From Halothiobacillus neapolitanus c2 (lineage in GTDB: Bacteria > Pseudomonadota > Gammaproteobacteria > Halothiobacillales > Halothiobacillaceae), in contig NC_013422.1 in NCBI RefSeq assembly GCF_000024765.1, forward strand, positions 701,501 through 765,500: a stretch of DNA of 64,000 nt, in the 5' to 3' direction. The position numbers and the translations under genes were made by a program. Of this stretch, positions 1 to 9,458 are shown in pieces. The notes below the pieces were generated by a model that saw only the letters and a list, made by a program, of their open reading frames with translations, did not search any database and was not told the origin of the DNA. Position 1 is the first letter of the stretch. The number at the start of each line of letters is the position of its first letter.

Positions 1-18
1 GCGTTTTTTCTTCGTTCA

Positions 19-615
19 TCAGCCTTGAGTCTGACCGGGCACGAAACCGGCCTTGCGACGGGCTTCGGCGGCACCTTTTGTGTCGCCCTGGGCTTGTCGA
101 GTCTTTGCGACCATCTGCCATGCGGCACTGACTTCCCGATTGTTTTGAGCGTATTGCACGGCACGAAGGGCGAACTGTTCGGCCTGTGCGGGTTGCTTTT
201 GGGCTAGTCGCAATTGCGCAAAATCGAGCCAGAGTCGGGTATTGTGCGGTTGAATCTGGACGGCGCGTTCCAACGTGGCCTCGGCCCCGCCAAAATCACC
301 GGACTGCGTTTGTGTCTCGGCGCGGGATACCAGTGCCAGAACAGCCGGGGTGCTGGCTGTTTGAACCGCTTGGGGCGGTGTGTTCGATGTTGAATTGCCA
401 TTGGATTGCGGCAGGGTTTTTTCTTGTAATCGCGGGATGTTCAGTGGGTGTGCCTGCACGGAGGGCGGCACAGGGGGCTGCTTGATGACCATGCTCGGGC
501 GCGGCGGGGGCGTGCCGGCGCAACCAGCCAACATCGCAACGGTTATGGCAAGAAAGGCGACTGCCCCCATTTTGAGTCCGTGGGTCGGGTGTTTCATCTG
601 TATCCGGTTTGGCAT
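19..615 (-). CDS. TPR lipoprotein, candidate PBP1b activator (LpoP-like)
   Basis: A lipoprotein of about 198 residues. The chosen ATG lies 8 nt after AGGACA and is followed by a short signal peptide ending in a lipobox (LAGC, Cys about residue 32), so it should be anchored to the outer or inner membrane facing the periplasm. A Pro/Gln-rich linker follows, then two to three tetratricopeptide repeats at about residues 90-190. It sits directly downstream of mrcB on the same strand. In Pseudomonas aeruginosa the PBP1b activator LpoP is a TPR lipoprotein encoded next to the PBP1b gene; position and architecture match that here. The role is inferred from context, since TPR lipoproteins are common. 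A longer frame upstream, up to 729, overlaps a hairpin and is unlikely to be translated. Confidence 0.72.
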   Translation of the reverse strand: MPNRIQMKHPTHGLKMGAVAFLAITVAMLAGCAGTPPPRPSMVIKQPPVPPSVQAHPLNIPRLQEKTLPQSNGNSTSNTPPQAVQTASTPAVLALVSRAETQTQSGDFGGAEATLERAVQIQPHNTRLWLDFAQLRLAQKQPAQAEQFALRAVQYAQNNREVSAAWQMVAKTRQAQGDTKGAAEARRKAGFVPGQTQG

Positions 616-690
616 GGGGTCTGTCCTGCTGGGTGTTGTTGCGATCAGTCGTCGGTGCGCGCAAATTGGCAAGTTTTTCCTATGTAAATG

Positions 691-835
691 CAGATTTATT
701 CCATCCTTGGAATAAATCTGCTCGCTCATCGCGGTACACGCCCGCGATGACTCTCACGAATCAAAGACTGATGTCTTTATTCGTGTTGAGGCATCCTGCC
801 CCAAACGGGAAGCACTGAATAAATCAGCGCTTCCC
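691..835. repeat. Four consecutive hairpins between mrcB and the TPR lipoprotein gene
   Basis: Four inverted repeats follow one another. At 691-720 there is a perfect 12-bp stem with a 6-nt loop. At 727-749 there is an 8-bp stem CATCGCGG/CCGCGATG. At 755-785 there is a 13-bp stem with one bulge and a TGAT loop. At 807-835 there is a 12-bp stem with one wobble and a 5-nt loop. None is followed by a clear T tract on the minus strand. They may act as partial terminators or as mRNA-stabilising structures between mrcB and the lipoprotein gene. Confidence 0.6.
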
Positions 836-842
836 TATCCCG

Positions 843-3272
843 TTATCGGAAAAAATTCAAAATCGGGTTGAGTGGATTGCCGTTTGTCCCGCCGCCCCGA
901 TCGGTATTCCCGGAGTCGGTCGAGTTGCCGTTGCAATCGAGAATGGTTTTGGGTTCGAAACCGCTCATAAATGGCATCAGGATGCCGGGGCACTGGCTGG
1001 GAACGCGCGCCTGCTGCGCCACATCGACATTGACGAAATCGATGCCTTTGGGCGGTGTCATGTCCCGTGGCTTGTTGTAGAGCGGTTTGAATGCCGCTGC
1101 CCATAAAGGCAATGCACCGCTGGCACCGGTCAGGCTGGTGGGCTTGTCGTCATCGCGACCGACCCAAATTACCCCGACCCGATTGCCCGTAAAGCCGGCG
1201 AACCAGGCATCCCGGCTGTCGTTGGTGGTACCTGTCTTGCCGGCTACACCCACCGACGGGGGAATGGTGCGGTTCAAGGCGCGTGCCGTGCCGTTATTCA
1301 CCACACCTTGCATGGCGTATTGCAGCAGATAGAGCGCATCGGGATCGGCCACTTTGGTGACGGTCAGCGGGTAACGCGTCAGCGGTTTGCCTTCGGCATC
1401 CACCACACTGCGAATGGCGCGCAGCGGACTGTAAAAGCCGTCTGAGGAGAGCGTTTGGAAGATTTGTGCGACATTAAATGGACTCATCGTCATCGAGCCG
1501 AGCAGCATCGAGGGATAAAACGGCTTGATGTCTGGTCCGCCCAGTCGGTGCAACATGGCCGATACATTATCCAAGCCAACGCTCAAGCCAAGACGGATAC
1601 TCGGCACATTGCGCGATTCGGCCAAATCAGTGTACAGCGGCGTGGGGCCGAGGAATTTACGGTCGTAGTTTTCCGGTTTCCAGGGTTTTGAGCCGGGCTG
1701 ATCGACGGTCAAGGGGCTGTCGTCCAGTGGCGTGATCAGTGAGTACTTAGCCGGATCGGAGAGCGCTGTCAGGTAAATGGTGGGTTTGATCAGCGAGCCG
1801 ATCTGTCGCTGGGCATCCAAAGCGCGGTTGTAACCCTCATAGGTTGGATTGCGCCCGCCGATCAACGCTTCGACTTCACCGGTACCGATCGAGGTGATGA
1901 TGCCCGCGGTCTCCAGGGAGTCGGGCTTGTAATGACGGGCTTTTTCAATCGCATTCAGTGCTGTGACCGAGTGCTCAAGCGCTGCCTGAACACGGGGCTG
2001 CATGGTGGTGAAAATGCGTAACCCTTTGGTTTTGAGGTCTTCGGGGTTGTATTGCTGCGACAGTTGCCGTTGCACCAGATCCAGGAACGCGGGATGGGGC
2101 GAGGTCGTGCCTTTTTCCTTGAGTACGCCCAGTGGCTTTTGTTTGAGTTCGCCCGCTTCGGTTTCCGAGATCAGGCCGTTGTTGGCCATAAGATCAATGA
2201 CGGTGTCACGACGATCCTTTGCGCGTTCAGGGTTTCGACGGGGATTGTAGTACGACGCGCCCTTGACCATGCCGACGAGCAGGGCGATTTCCTCGGGCCG
2301 CAGTTCGTCGACCGGCCGGCCGAAATAATAGCGCGCGGCCAAGCCAAAACCGTGAATGGCGCGGCTGCCGTCCTGACCGAGGTACACCTCGTTCAAATAA
2401 CCTTCGAGGATTTTATCCTTGGAGTAGTGCCATTCCATTTCCAGCGCCATGATCATTTCTTCGAGCTTGCGCTTGTAGGTGCGCTTGGGCGTGAGAAACA
2501 GATTCTTGGCCAGTTGCTGGGTGATGGTGCTGCCGCCTTGCACTTTATGACCGCTGACAATATTGACCAGCAGCGCGCGCAGGACCGCGCTCGGCACCAC
2601 GCCGTGATGATAATAAAAATCCCGATCTTCGACCGTGATGAGCGTCTTGATCAGGAGCGGCGCGTCTTTCTGTACCTGTTCCACATTGAGCAGCACGCGG
2701 TCTTCATTGATGTCCGGGTAGAGTTGGCCGATCGTCATCGGTTCCAGGCGGATGATACCGAGGCTGTTGCCCTTGTCGTCGTTGACTGCCTTGACCCGGT
2801 TATCGATGAATTGAACCCGAATCTGCCTGTCCGTTTCGTTGCCATCCGGGAAATCGAATGCCCTGCGGTGCAGGCGGATTTCATTGCCGACTCGATCATA
2901 TGTTCCCGTTTCGGTGAGTGTGTCTCGGTCGCGATAATGCAGACTGGTGAGTTCGTCCACCAGTTCGCCGGGTGAGAGATGTTGACCGACATAAATTTCT
3001 TGTGGCGCGGCATAAACGGTGGCGGGCAGCTTCCAGAGCGTGCCGGAAAAGCGATCGACGACGCGTTGATTCAGAAAATACGCCCAGATGCTCATCAGCG
3101 CAGTGAGCACCAGTACAGCGATAATAACGATGCGCCAGAAAAGACCACGCAGGCTGAAACGACCCACACGAACGCCCTTCGAAGCGCTGTTGTTGGCTGG
3201 TTTTTTACCGTTAGAACCTTTGCGGGCTGGGGGTTTTTGGGCTGGTCGAGCTGTTTTTTTTGTTTGCGCCAC
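843..3272 (-). CDS. mrcB: Penicillin-binding protein 1B, bifunctional glycosyltransferase/transpeptidase
   Basis: Class A PBP that polymerises lipid II and cross-links peptidoglycan from the inner membrane. Order: a Lys/Ala-rich cytoplasmic tail, one membrane segment at about residues 42-65, a UB2H-like region, a GT51 glycosyltransferase with the catalytic VEDRDF motif near residue 215 and GGSTITQQL, then a transpeptidase with SLIK (near 493), SRN (near 553) and KTGT (near 679). The start is a GTG preceded by GGGTGA at 6 nt; the same frame is open to an ATG at 3335, but that region lacks a ribosome-binding site. The size (809 aa) is usual for PBP1B. A TPR lipoprotein lies downstream as a likely partner. 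The C-terminus is a low-complexity Gly/Asn/Asp tail. Confidence 0.96.
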   Translation of the reverse strand: MAQTKKTARPAQKPPARKGSNGKKPANNSASKGVRVGRFSLRGLFWRIVIIAVLVLTALMSIWAYFLNQRVVDRFSGTLWKLPATVYAAPQEIYVGQHLSPGELVDELTSLHYRDRDTLTETGTYDRVGNEIRLHRRAFDFPDGNETDRQIRVQFIDNRVKAVNDDKGNSLGIIRLEPMTIGQLYPDINEDRVLLNVEQVQKDAPLLIKTLITVEDRDFYYHHGVVPSAVLRALLVNIVSGHKVQGGSTITQQLAKNLFLTPKRTYKRKLEEMIMALEMEWHYSKDKILEGYLNEVYLGQDGSRAIHGFGLAARYYFGRPVDELRPEEIALLVGMVKGASYYNPRRNPERAKDRRDTVIDLMANNGLISETEAGELKQKPLGVLKEKGTTSPHPAFLDLVQRQLSQQYNPEDLKTKGLRIFTTMQPRVQAALEHSVTALNAIEKARHYKPDSLETAGIITSIGTGEVEALIGGRNPTYEGYNRALDAQRQIGSLIKPTIYLTALSDPAKYSLITPLDDSPLTVDQPGSKPWKPENYDRKFLGPTPLYTDLAESRNVPSIRLGLSVGLDNVSAMLHRLGGPDIKPFYPSMLLGSMTMSPFNVAQIFQTLSSDGFYSPLRAIRSVVDAEGKPLTRYPLTVTKVADPDALYLLQYAMQGVVNNGTARALNRTIPPSVGVAGKTGTTNDSRDAWFAGFTGNRVGVIWVGRDDDKPTSLTGASGALPLWAAAFKPLYNKPRDMTPPKGIDFVNVDVAQQARVPSQCPGILMPFMSGFEPKTILDCNGNSTDSGNTDRGGGTNGNPLNPILNFFR

Positions 3273-3338
3273 CGAGTTCACCCACACTGATACACTAGAA
3301 CCATAATTAGTGACCAGTTTAACAGCATCTGGCATGAA

Positions 3339-3362
3339 GGGTGCCTCGAAAGACCGTGATCC
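3339..3362. repeat. Solo, degenerate end of the palindromic repeat family
   Basis: GGGTGCCTCGAAAGACCGTG resembles the outer end of the dispersed repeats seen at 18.4, 24.4, 51.4 and 52.8 kb (GGGCACCTCGAAATACCCG and GGGTGCCTCGAAAAACC). No partner end is found within 200 bp, so this is probably a decayed fragment just upstream of mrcB. Confidence 0.35.
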
Positions 3363-3478
3363 TCGTTCGATGCGTCATTCGTCACGAACAGTCGGTTCTT
3401 CAATTCGATCTTATTCACGTGATGCCCTTTTGCCTGAGCACATATAAATTTCCAGTTCAAAAATTTCTGAAGGAATAA

Positions 3479-5014
3479 ATGGTTATGAATTCCCCCGTTA
3501 CACAGGCGCTACCTCTGGAGCAATTCAAGCGACATCTGCATGACCAATATGGCGAAGTGGTGCATTTGCAGACCCATATTTCCCACGTGTTGCTGGCCGG
3601 GCCGCACGCGTACAAAATCAAAAAACCCATGGATTTCGGCTTTCTCAATTTTACCGACCGCGACCAACGGCGGTTCTTCTGCCATGAAGAAATCCGCCTG
3701 AATCGGCGGCTCGCGCCCGATCTGTATCTGGGTGTGGTCGGGCTTGATGCGGATGGACGACTGGTGGAAACGGCCAACACGCAAATCGAGCCGATGGTGC
3801 ACATGCGTCGTTTTGATCAGAATGATCGCCTGGATAACTACGCGCAGACCCAAGGCTTGGATGACGTGCTGATCGACGATCTGGCCCGGCAAATCGATCA
3901 ATTTCACCAGAATGCAGCCATCGCGCCGAAAGATAGTCATTTCGGTACCCCTGAAACGGTTTATTTCCCAATCAATCAGAATTTCGAGCAGATTCGCGGC
4001 TTTCTGACCGATGATGCCGATCAAACCCAGATCGACCGCATTGAGACGGCAAGCGAAGCGGCTTTTCTGGCGCTCAAGCCCACCATCGCAGCGCGCAAGA
4101 GTTCCGGCCATGTGCGCGAGGGACACGGCGATATGCATTTGGGCAATATTGCCCGAATCAACGGCAAGGTGATGATTTTCGACGGCATCGAGTTCAACGA
4201 AGATTTCCGTTGGAGCGATACGGCCAACGATCTGGCGTTCCTGCTGATGGACCTCACCGATCGACAGTTTCTCGGTGCCGCGCGTCGTTTGTTGAGTGTT
4301 TACCTCGAATCCAGCGGCGATTATGAAGCCCTGCCGCTCATTCGCTTCTATGCGGCCTATCGAGCGATGGTGCGCGCCAAAATCGCCTTGTTCGGCATTC
4401 GCCCCGATATGAGCGCCGATGAGCAGGCAGGGCAGTGGGCCATCTTCCGCCGTTATGCCGATCTGGCCGAACAGTTCCTGGCGCCGACCGAGGCCTCGCT
4501 GTGGATTACGGTGGGCTTCTCGGGGAGTGGGAAATCTTTGGCGTCGATGGAGCTGGTGCAATCATTGGGCGCGGTGCGAGTGCGCTCGGATGCCGAGCGG
4601 CTGCGTCACTTCCCGGAACGTGCCATGCGCTACACACCGGAGGCAACCAAGTACGTTTATAACCACTTGATCGATATCGCAACGATTGGATTGAACGCCG
4701 GTTGGCCGATGATCATCGACGCCACGTTTCTGCGTGCGGAGCATCGTGCGTTGTTCGAGCAACTGGCCCAGACCCTCGGTTTCCCGTTCCATATTTTATT
4801 CATCGAATGCGATGCACCTACGTTGCGTCGCTATCTGCGCGAACGCACGGCACAAGGCGGGGATATTTCGGAAGCAAACGAGGAAGTGCTCGAAGCGCAA
4901 TTGCAAAAACTCCAGCCGCTGACGACCGCCGAACACGCCTACACTTATCGCTTGCAATGCGATACGTCATTTGCCGGTCAAATTGCCGATATTGTCTGGG
5001 CAAAGACAACCTGA
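3479..5014 (+). CDS. Fusion of an aminoglycoside-phosphotransferase-like kinase and an AAA-type P-loop kinase
   Basis: Protein of 511 residues made of two kinase-like halves. Residues about 1-330 carry the APH-type catalytic signature HGDMHLGN near 216 and the metal-binding IFDGIEFN segment near 234. Residues about 340-511 carry a Walker A motif GFSGSGKS near 345 and resemble small P-loop kinases (AAA_33). This is the COG2187-COG0645 fusion found in many proteobacteria; its substrate is unknown, and aminoglycoside resistance should not be assumed. An AGGA box at 3471 could serve either the ATG at 3479 or the one at 3485, the latter with better spacing. It stands alone on plus, divergent from mrcB. 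Confidence 0.88.
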   Translation: MVMNSPVTQALPLEQFKRHLHDQYGEVVHLQTHISHVLLAGPHAYKIKKPMDFGFLNFTDRDQRRFFCHEEIRLNRRLAPDLYLGVVGLDADGRLVETANTQIEPMVHMRRFDQNDRLDNYAQTQGLDDVLIDDLARQIDQFHQNAAIAPKDSHFGTPETVYFPINQNFEQIRGFLTDDADQTQIDRIETASEAAFLALKPTIAARKSSGHVREGHGDMHLGNIARINGKVMIFDGIEFNEDFRWSDTANDLAFLLMDLTDRQFLGAARRLLSVYLESSGDYEALPLIRFYAAYRAMVRAKIALFGIRPDMSADEQAGQWAIFRRYADLAEQFLAPTEASLWITVGFSGSGKSLASMELVQSLGAVRVRSDAERLRHFPERAMRYTPEATKYVYNHLIDIATIGLNAGWPMIIDATFLRAEHRALFEQLAQTLGFPFHILFIECDAPTLRRYLRERTAQGGDISEANEEVLEAQLQKLQPLTTAEHAYTYRLQCDTSFAGQIADIVWAKTT

Positions 5015-5120
5015 CAATAGGGCATCAGATTGCCGCCTTGGACAGTCAACCGTTAATAATCATAGGCAAAATAAGTAGTCGTGGATGCTCGCCAAAAAGC
5101 CAGGACTGTTTGCTTCAATC

Positions 5121-5140
5121 AAGTCGTATCACTACGACTT
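5121..5140. terminator. Hairpin downstream of the kinase fusion
   Basis: AAGTCGT-ATCACT-ACGACTT forms a perfect 7-bp stem with a 6-nt loop, about 110 nt after the stop codon of the kinase fusion and before the convergent lipoprotein gene. No T tract follows on either strand, so termination is only a possibility. Confidence 0.3.
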
Positions 5141-5194
5141 CAAGTGGAGGGCTCAGAGCAGTGATCTGCCTTGATCCACTTGTGTCGATCGTTC

Positions 5195-5401
5195 TCAGTG
5201 CTTGACCTGATTGCCCACCAAACCACCTACGGCGGCGCCCCCCACGGTACCCAGGGCATTGCCATTCGTCAGGATCGACCCGCCGATGGCGCCAACCCCT
5301 GCCCCGATGGCGGTGTTGCGCTCGCGGGGTGTCATGTTCGCACAGCCAGACAAGCTGACTAAAACCAAACCCAGCACGGTCAGTGTCTTCAAGCTCTTCA
5401 T
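5195..5401 (-). CDS. Small glycine-zipper lipoprotein, OsmB-like
   Basis: 68-residue lipoprotein. The ATG at 5401 has GGAGG 8 nt upstream, which decides this start over a longer frame. The signal peptide ends in the lipobox LSGC. The remainder is a glycine zipper (GAGVGAIGGSILT... GGAAVGGLVG) typical of OsmB and of 2TM glycine-zipper proteins that associate with the outer membrane. In Escherichia coli OsmB is induced by osmotic stress and stationary phase; that regulation is not shown by this sequence. It is the last gene before mutS on the minus strand but is probably a separate unit. Confidence 0.8.
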   Translation of the reverse strand: MKSLKTLTVLGLVLVSLSGCANMTPRERNTAIGAGVGAIGGSILTNGNALGTVGGAAVGGLVGNQVKH

Positions 5402-5589
5402 CAATACGCCTCCAAAATGAGTTGCAGATTCCGTAATGATGATAGACGTCATTATGAAAAAAGATGTATCGCACCTACAACAAAGCGATTAAGGCAAAAC
5501 CAGCCAACATCCACCAGCCGAGTGCCGGTCAATGCTGTTTACCGGCCGAGTGAATAGCAACTACCTGCAGGGCTGGGCCGTCAGCGTTT

Positions 5590-8235
5590 TTACTTCTTAA
5601 GTTCATTGCGCCAGGCATAAATCAAATCCAGCGCCTGCTTCGGCGTGAGTATGTCCGGGTCGAGTTTTTCGAGCGCGGTAATCAACGGGTGCGGCTCAAT
5701 CTCAGGTTCCTCAATTGCATCGGTTACTTCGGGCGCGGCAAACAAATCGAGCTGCGGCGTGGCCGCTCCCACGGGGTGTTGCTGCTCTAGTTGTTTTAGT
5801 AACGCTTGTGCTCGCCGAATAGCCTCCCGGGGCAAACCGGCCAGCGCAGCGACCTTGATGCCGTAACTCTGGCTGGCCGGGCCATCTTTCACGCTGTGCA
5901 GAAAAATCAAATCGTCCTTGTGTGTGACGGCATCGAGGTGTACGTTTCGGACCGTATCGAAGCGCTCGGTCAGTTGAGTCAGCTCGAAGTAATGGGTGGC
6001 GAACAGCGTGAGCGCGCGGTTGCGGCGAATCAGGTGCTCCGCCACGGCCCAGGCCAGTGCCAGGCCATCGAAGGTCGACGTGCCCCGACCGATTTCATCG
6101 ATCAATACCAGTGAATTTTCGGTCGCCGTGTGCAGGATTTCTGCCGTTTCGGTCATCTCGACCATAAAAGTCGAACGGCCGGAGGCCAGATCATCGCCCG
6201 CGCCGATGCGGGTGAAAATGCGATCGATCGGACCGATACGCGCGCGGGTAGCAGGGACGAACGCGCCAATGTGCGCCAGCAGCACGATCAACGCCGTTTG
6301 CCGCATATAGGTCGATTTACCGCCCATGTTCGGGCCGGTAATCATCAACAGTTGCCGGTTTGGCGTGAGTTCGCAATCATTCGGTGTGAAGGGCTGATTC
6401 CCTAAGGTTTGTTTGGTCAGGGCTTCAATCACCGGATGTCGTCCCGCTTCGATGTGGATGCCCGGTTCACTGCCGAGTTCCGGTGCCACCCAGCGCTGGC
6501 ACTCGGCCACCCGCGCCAAACTGTGCAGCACATCGACCTCGGCAATGGCTTCGGCCATGCGGCGCAGGGCGCTCTGGTGCGTCGCGAGGGTTTGCAACAA
6601 TTCGGTGAAGAGCCCTTGTTCGCGTGCCAAGGCGCGGTCGCGGGCGGACAACACGCGATCTTCGAAGGTTTTCAGCTCTTCGGTCGTATAGCGCTCCACC
6701 GATTTGAGCGTCTGGCGGCGAATAAACTGCGGTGGCATTTTTTCGGCCTGCAACCGGCTGACTTCAAAATAGAACCCCTGCACACGGTTGTAGGCGATCT
6801 TCAAGGACTGAATACCGCTTTGCAGTCGCGCTTGGGCTTCGAGCGCATTCAGGGCGTCGTCCGCGTGTTCAGAAAGGTGGCGCAATTCGTCGAGTTCGGC
6901 ATCGAATCCGGCGGCAATCACGCCGCCATCGCGCAGCCACACGGGTGGTTGGGTCACCAGTGCGCGGTTCAGCAATTCACGCGGGGCGGGTTGATCGGTC
7001 AGCCGAACGGCCAGATCGCGCCATAAGGGCAGGTCGAGTTGGTTGAGTTGCGCACTCAGCGCGGGCAATACACCAAGGGCATCGCGCAGCCCGGACAAAT
7101 CACGGGGGCGGGCGCTGCCCATCACGATGCGGGTGGTGATGCGTTCAATATCGTTGATACCGCGCAACGATTCGCGCAGCGCATTGATCTTGCCGCGCTC
7201 GATCAGTTCGCCAATCGCCTGCTGCCGATGCCGCAACACGGCCTGATCACGCAGCGGGCGACCTAGCCAATGCTTGAGCAGCCGCGAGCCGTGCGCGGTC
7301 ACCGTCTCATCCAGCAGGTTGATCAGCGTGGCTGCCGAACGGCCGTCATCGTGACTTCCTTCTTGATTTGAAGTGAAGAGCTCCAGATGGCGACGGGTGT
7401 TGCGGTCAATCAGCAGGGCATCGCCCAGGTGCTCCACCCGCAGGCGCTCGATATGCGGCACGGCACTACGCTGGGTCTCGGCTACATAGGTCAGCAAAAT
7501 GGCGGCCGCACCCAGCGCCGGTTGATGGATTTCCGTCACGCCAAAACTTTTAAGATCGTGAATCTGCCAGTGTTTGAGCAAGGCCGCCTGCCCGCGTTTG
7601 GCATCGAACTGCCAATCGGCGCGCGTACGCCAACGTTTGGGGTCCACGCCTATCTTCGCCGCCGTGTCGGCGGCCTCGGCCAGCGATTCCGGCAACAGCA
7701 ATTCACGCGGATCGATTCGCGCCAGCTCGGCCGTCAGCGCCGCATCATCGAGCCGCATGAGCACGAAATCGCCTGCCGCCAGATCCAGATGCGCCAACCC
7801 GTATTCCGGTGGCGTGGTTGCCAGCGGCACCAATGCCGCCAAGCGGTTGCCTTCGCGCTGATCGAGCAAGGCCTCATCCGTGACCGTTCCGGGTGTGACG
7901 ACCCGCACCACCGCACGCTCCATCGGGCCTTTGGTTTTGGTTTCACCGATCTGCTCGCAAATGGCCACCGATTCGCCCGCGCGAATCAACCGCGCCAGAT
8001 AGCTCTCGTAGGCATGAACCGGAACACCCGCCATCGGAATCGGCTCGCCTGCCGACTGCCCGCGCGTCGTCAGTGTCAAATCGAGAATGCGCGCCGCCCG
8101 CTCGGCATCGGCGTAAAACAGCTCGTAAAAATCCCCCATACGATAAAACAGCAACACATCCGGGTGCGCCTGTTTCATCGTCCAGAATTGCTGCATCATC
8201 GGCGTGTGTTGGCTTAGATCTTTTGATTCAGTCAC
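5590..8235 (-). CDS. mutS: DNA mismatch repair protein MutS
   Basis: Mismatch-recognition ATPase of 881 residues. The N-terminal domain has the mismatch-contacting motif ([10 protein letters not shown], near residues 31-40). The connector, core and clamp domains follow. The ABC-type ATPase has Walker [10 protein letters not shown] near residue 630, the [15 protein letters not shown] signature, Walker [14 protein letters not shown] and the ATHYFEL switch. Translation starts at a GTG. The C-terminal tail (about 800-881) corresponds to the tetramerisation and helix-turn-helix region of full-length MutS. No mutL is in the window. The upstream sequence is a recombinase relic, so its promoter must lie in that decayed sequence. 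Confidence 0.98.
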   Translation of the reverse strand: MTESKDLSQHTPMMQQFWTMKQAHPDVLLFYRMGDFYELFYADAERAARILDLTLTTRGQSAGEPIPMAGVPVHAYESYLARLIRAGESVAICEQIGETKTKGPMERAVVRVVTPGTVTDEALLDQREGNRLAALVPLATTPPEYGLAHLDLAAGDFVLMRLDDAALTAELARIDPRELLLPESLAEAADTAAKIGVDPKRWRTRADWQFDAKRGQAALLKHWQIHDLKSFGVTEIHQPALGAAAILLTYVAETQRSAVPHIERLRVEHLGDALLIDRNTRRHLELFTSNQEGSHDDGRSAATLINLLDETVTAHGSRLLKHWLGRPLRDQAVLRHRQQAIGELIERGKINALRESLRGINDIERITTRIVMGSARPRDLSGLRDALGVLPALSAQLNQLDLPLWRDLAVRLTDQPAPRELLNRALVTQPPVWLRDGGVIAAGFDAELDELRHLSEHADDALNALEAQARLQSGIQSLKIAYNRVQGFYFEVSRLQAEKMPPQFIRRQTLKSVERYTTEELKTFEDRVLSARDRALAREQGLFTELLQTLATHQSALRRMAEAIAEVDVLHSLARVAECQRWVAPELGSEPGIHIEAGRHPVIEALTKQTLGNQPFTPNDCELTPNRQLLMITGPNMGGKSTYMRQTALIVLLAHIGAFVPATRARIGPIDRIFTRIGAGDDLASGRSTFMVEMTETAEILHTATENSLVLIDEIGRGTSTFDGLALAWAVAEHLIRRNRALTLFATHYFELTQLTERFDTVRNVHLDAVTHKDDLIFLHSVKDGPASQSYGIKVAALAGLPREAIRRAQALLKQLEQQHPVGAATPQLDLFAAPEVTDAIEEPEIEPHPLITALEKLDPDILTPKQALDLIYAWRNELKK

Positions 8236-8487
8236 TTGTTGCTCTTTCGTCTAATTTTCCCAATGACTGTTTAAAACTCGGAGTATCCACCATGACGCAT
8301 GAACGATTACGAATATACCGGTTCGTCATTTCTTCGTTGGCGTGTCCGCCGAGGGCTTGCGTATTTTTTTGAGTCTTTGAGTGAATTGGTACGCAGGTCG
8401 TGAAGCGCGGTGCCTTGCACCCCAACTTTACTGAAAGCACTTCGATTCATACCTTTGCGGGTCTGGTGTGTTTTTGGATCCTTCAGG
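8228..8487 (-). pseudogene. Remnant of a tyrosine recombinase/phage integrase C-terminus
   Basis: Only the catalytic C-terminal part is left. Reading on minus, one frame gives KVGVQGTALHDLRT with the HxxR motif at about 8391-8402. A second frame gives ALGGHANEEMTNRYIRNR with the GH box and the putative nucleophile Tyr. The two frames join if one base is removed from the run of seven A residues at 8364-8370, so this is a single homopolymer frameshift in an already truncated gene. The N-terminal half is absent: a stop lies just upstream of about 8490. The relic fills the gap between minC and mutS and slightly overlaps the mutS start. Confidence 0.7.
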
Positions 8488-8575
8488 CTTGCCTTATCCC
8501 TGGTTTAGGATGAGGCATGAACGAGGGTATTTTCCATGTCCTGCACGGGTAGGTCTGCATTGGTGCAAACCTTTC

Positions 8576-9370
8576 TTAGATAAAAACACGAATGTCCAGT
8601 TGACCTTTTTGATCCAGTTCGATCAATACCCGTTTGCCCCATGCCGGATGCTTGGCTAACTGCTCGCCATCAAGGTAGATGCCGTTGATGGCGATAATTT
8701 CCGGCTCGAATGATTCACAGAAAATTCGGGCCTGTGGCATGCCGTTGACGCCCGCCGCAGCCGTGCCTTTGAGTGCGCCATGGACATAAATTGAGCCATC
8801 AGCCACCACCCGCGCGCCTGCTCCGACCATGCTGATGACGATCAGGTCGGCTTGTTTTGCATAAAGTTCTGCCCCTGAACGCACTGGCTGACGAATAACC
8901 ATCGGCGGCTCCAGCGAATGAGCCGGACGTTCTGTTTCAGGCGCGTGTACTTCCTTGGCGGCGGGTTTTGGCTCCACTGGCTCCGGGGCTACAAGTTCTT
9001 TGACTACGGGTGGAGCCGCCACGGGTTCTGGAACAGGGCGGCCTTCAATGTGCGGTAGTTGGGCTTGTGCTGCCTGTTCTCGCTGTTTTGCGTTACCGCC
9101 CAACACGGCAATGGGTTCGAGTTGGTAATTCCGGAGCAAGCTGATCAGTGCTGGGAAATCGACCCATTTGCCGCTGTTTTCGATACCCGAAAGATCAATC
9201 AGTATCGGCTCCGGTTTACTGAAGATGCCATGCCCACCGAATGTATCTTTGAACGCCCTGGTCAGCTTCAGTAAGTGGGTTTCTCGCAGCACCAGGCAAG
9301 TCACGGGAGCAGGGTTGCGGTGCAGGCTGAACGTTTCGTGTTCGATCGGGGTAAAGGGCGATGGGCTCAT
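8576..9370 (-). CDS. minC: Septum site-determining protein MinC
   Basis: 264 residues. The N-terminal domain (about 15-105) is the FtsZ-inhibiting MinC_N fold. A long Pro/Glu/Ala-rich linker (about 108-160) follows. The C-terminal beta-helix (about 165-262) has the family signature VRSGAELYAKQADLIVIS, then GARVVADGSIYVHGALKG and IFCESFEPEIIAINGIY, which bind MinD. MinC blocks FtsZ polymerisation away from midcell when recruited by MinD. No minD or minE follows: downstream is the recombinase relic and mutS. zapD lies 88 nt after its own end upstream, so the two may be cotranscribed. Confidence 0.95.
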   Translation of the reverse strand: MSPSPFTPIEHETFSLHRNPAPVTCLVLRETHLLKLTRAFKDTFGGHGIFSKPEPILIDLSGIENSGKWVDFPALISLLRNYQLEPIAVLGGNAKQREQAAQAQLPHIEGRPVPEPVAAPPVVKELVAPEPVEPKPAAKEVHAPETERPAHSLEPPMVIRQPVRSGAELYAKQADLIVISMVGAGARVVADGSIYVHGALKGTAAAGVNGMPQARIFCESFEPEIIAINGIYLDGEQLAKHPAWGKRVLIELDQKGQLDIRVFI

Positions 9371-9458
9371 GGATGGATTGTCTGGTTATATTTCTGATTA
9401 TATTTTGGGATGAAATTTTTTCGTTAGGACTTGGTCGTTGAAACGGTACCGTGATGCT

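Noticed and set aside
2052-2975. Open frame of 307 codons on plus inside mrcB
   Set aside because: It is antisense to a full set of PBP1b motifs and has no domain or ribosome-binding site; a shadow of mrcB codon use.
3509-4561. Open frame of 350 codons on minus inside the kinase fusion
   Set aside because: Antisense to the APH and P-loop motifs; no recognisable protein.
3479-5014. Aminoglycoside resistance gene
   Set aside because: The fusion with a P-loop kinase places it in an uncharacterised family; APH-like motifs alone do not show resistance.
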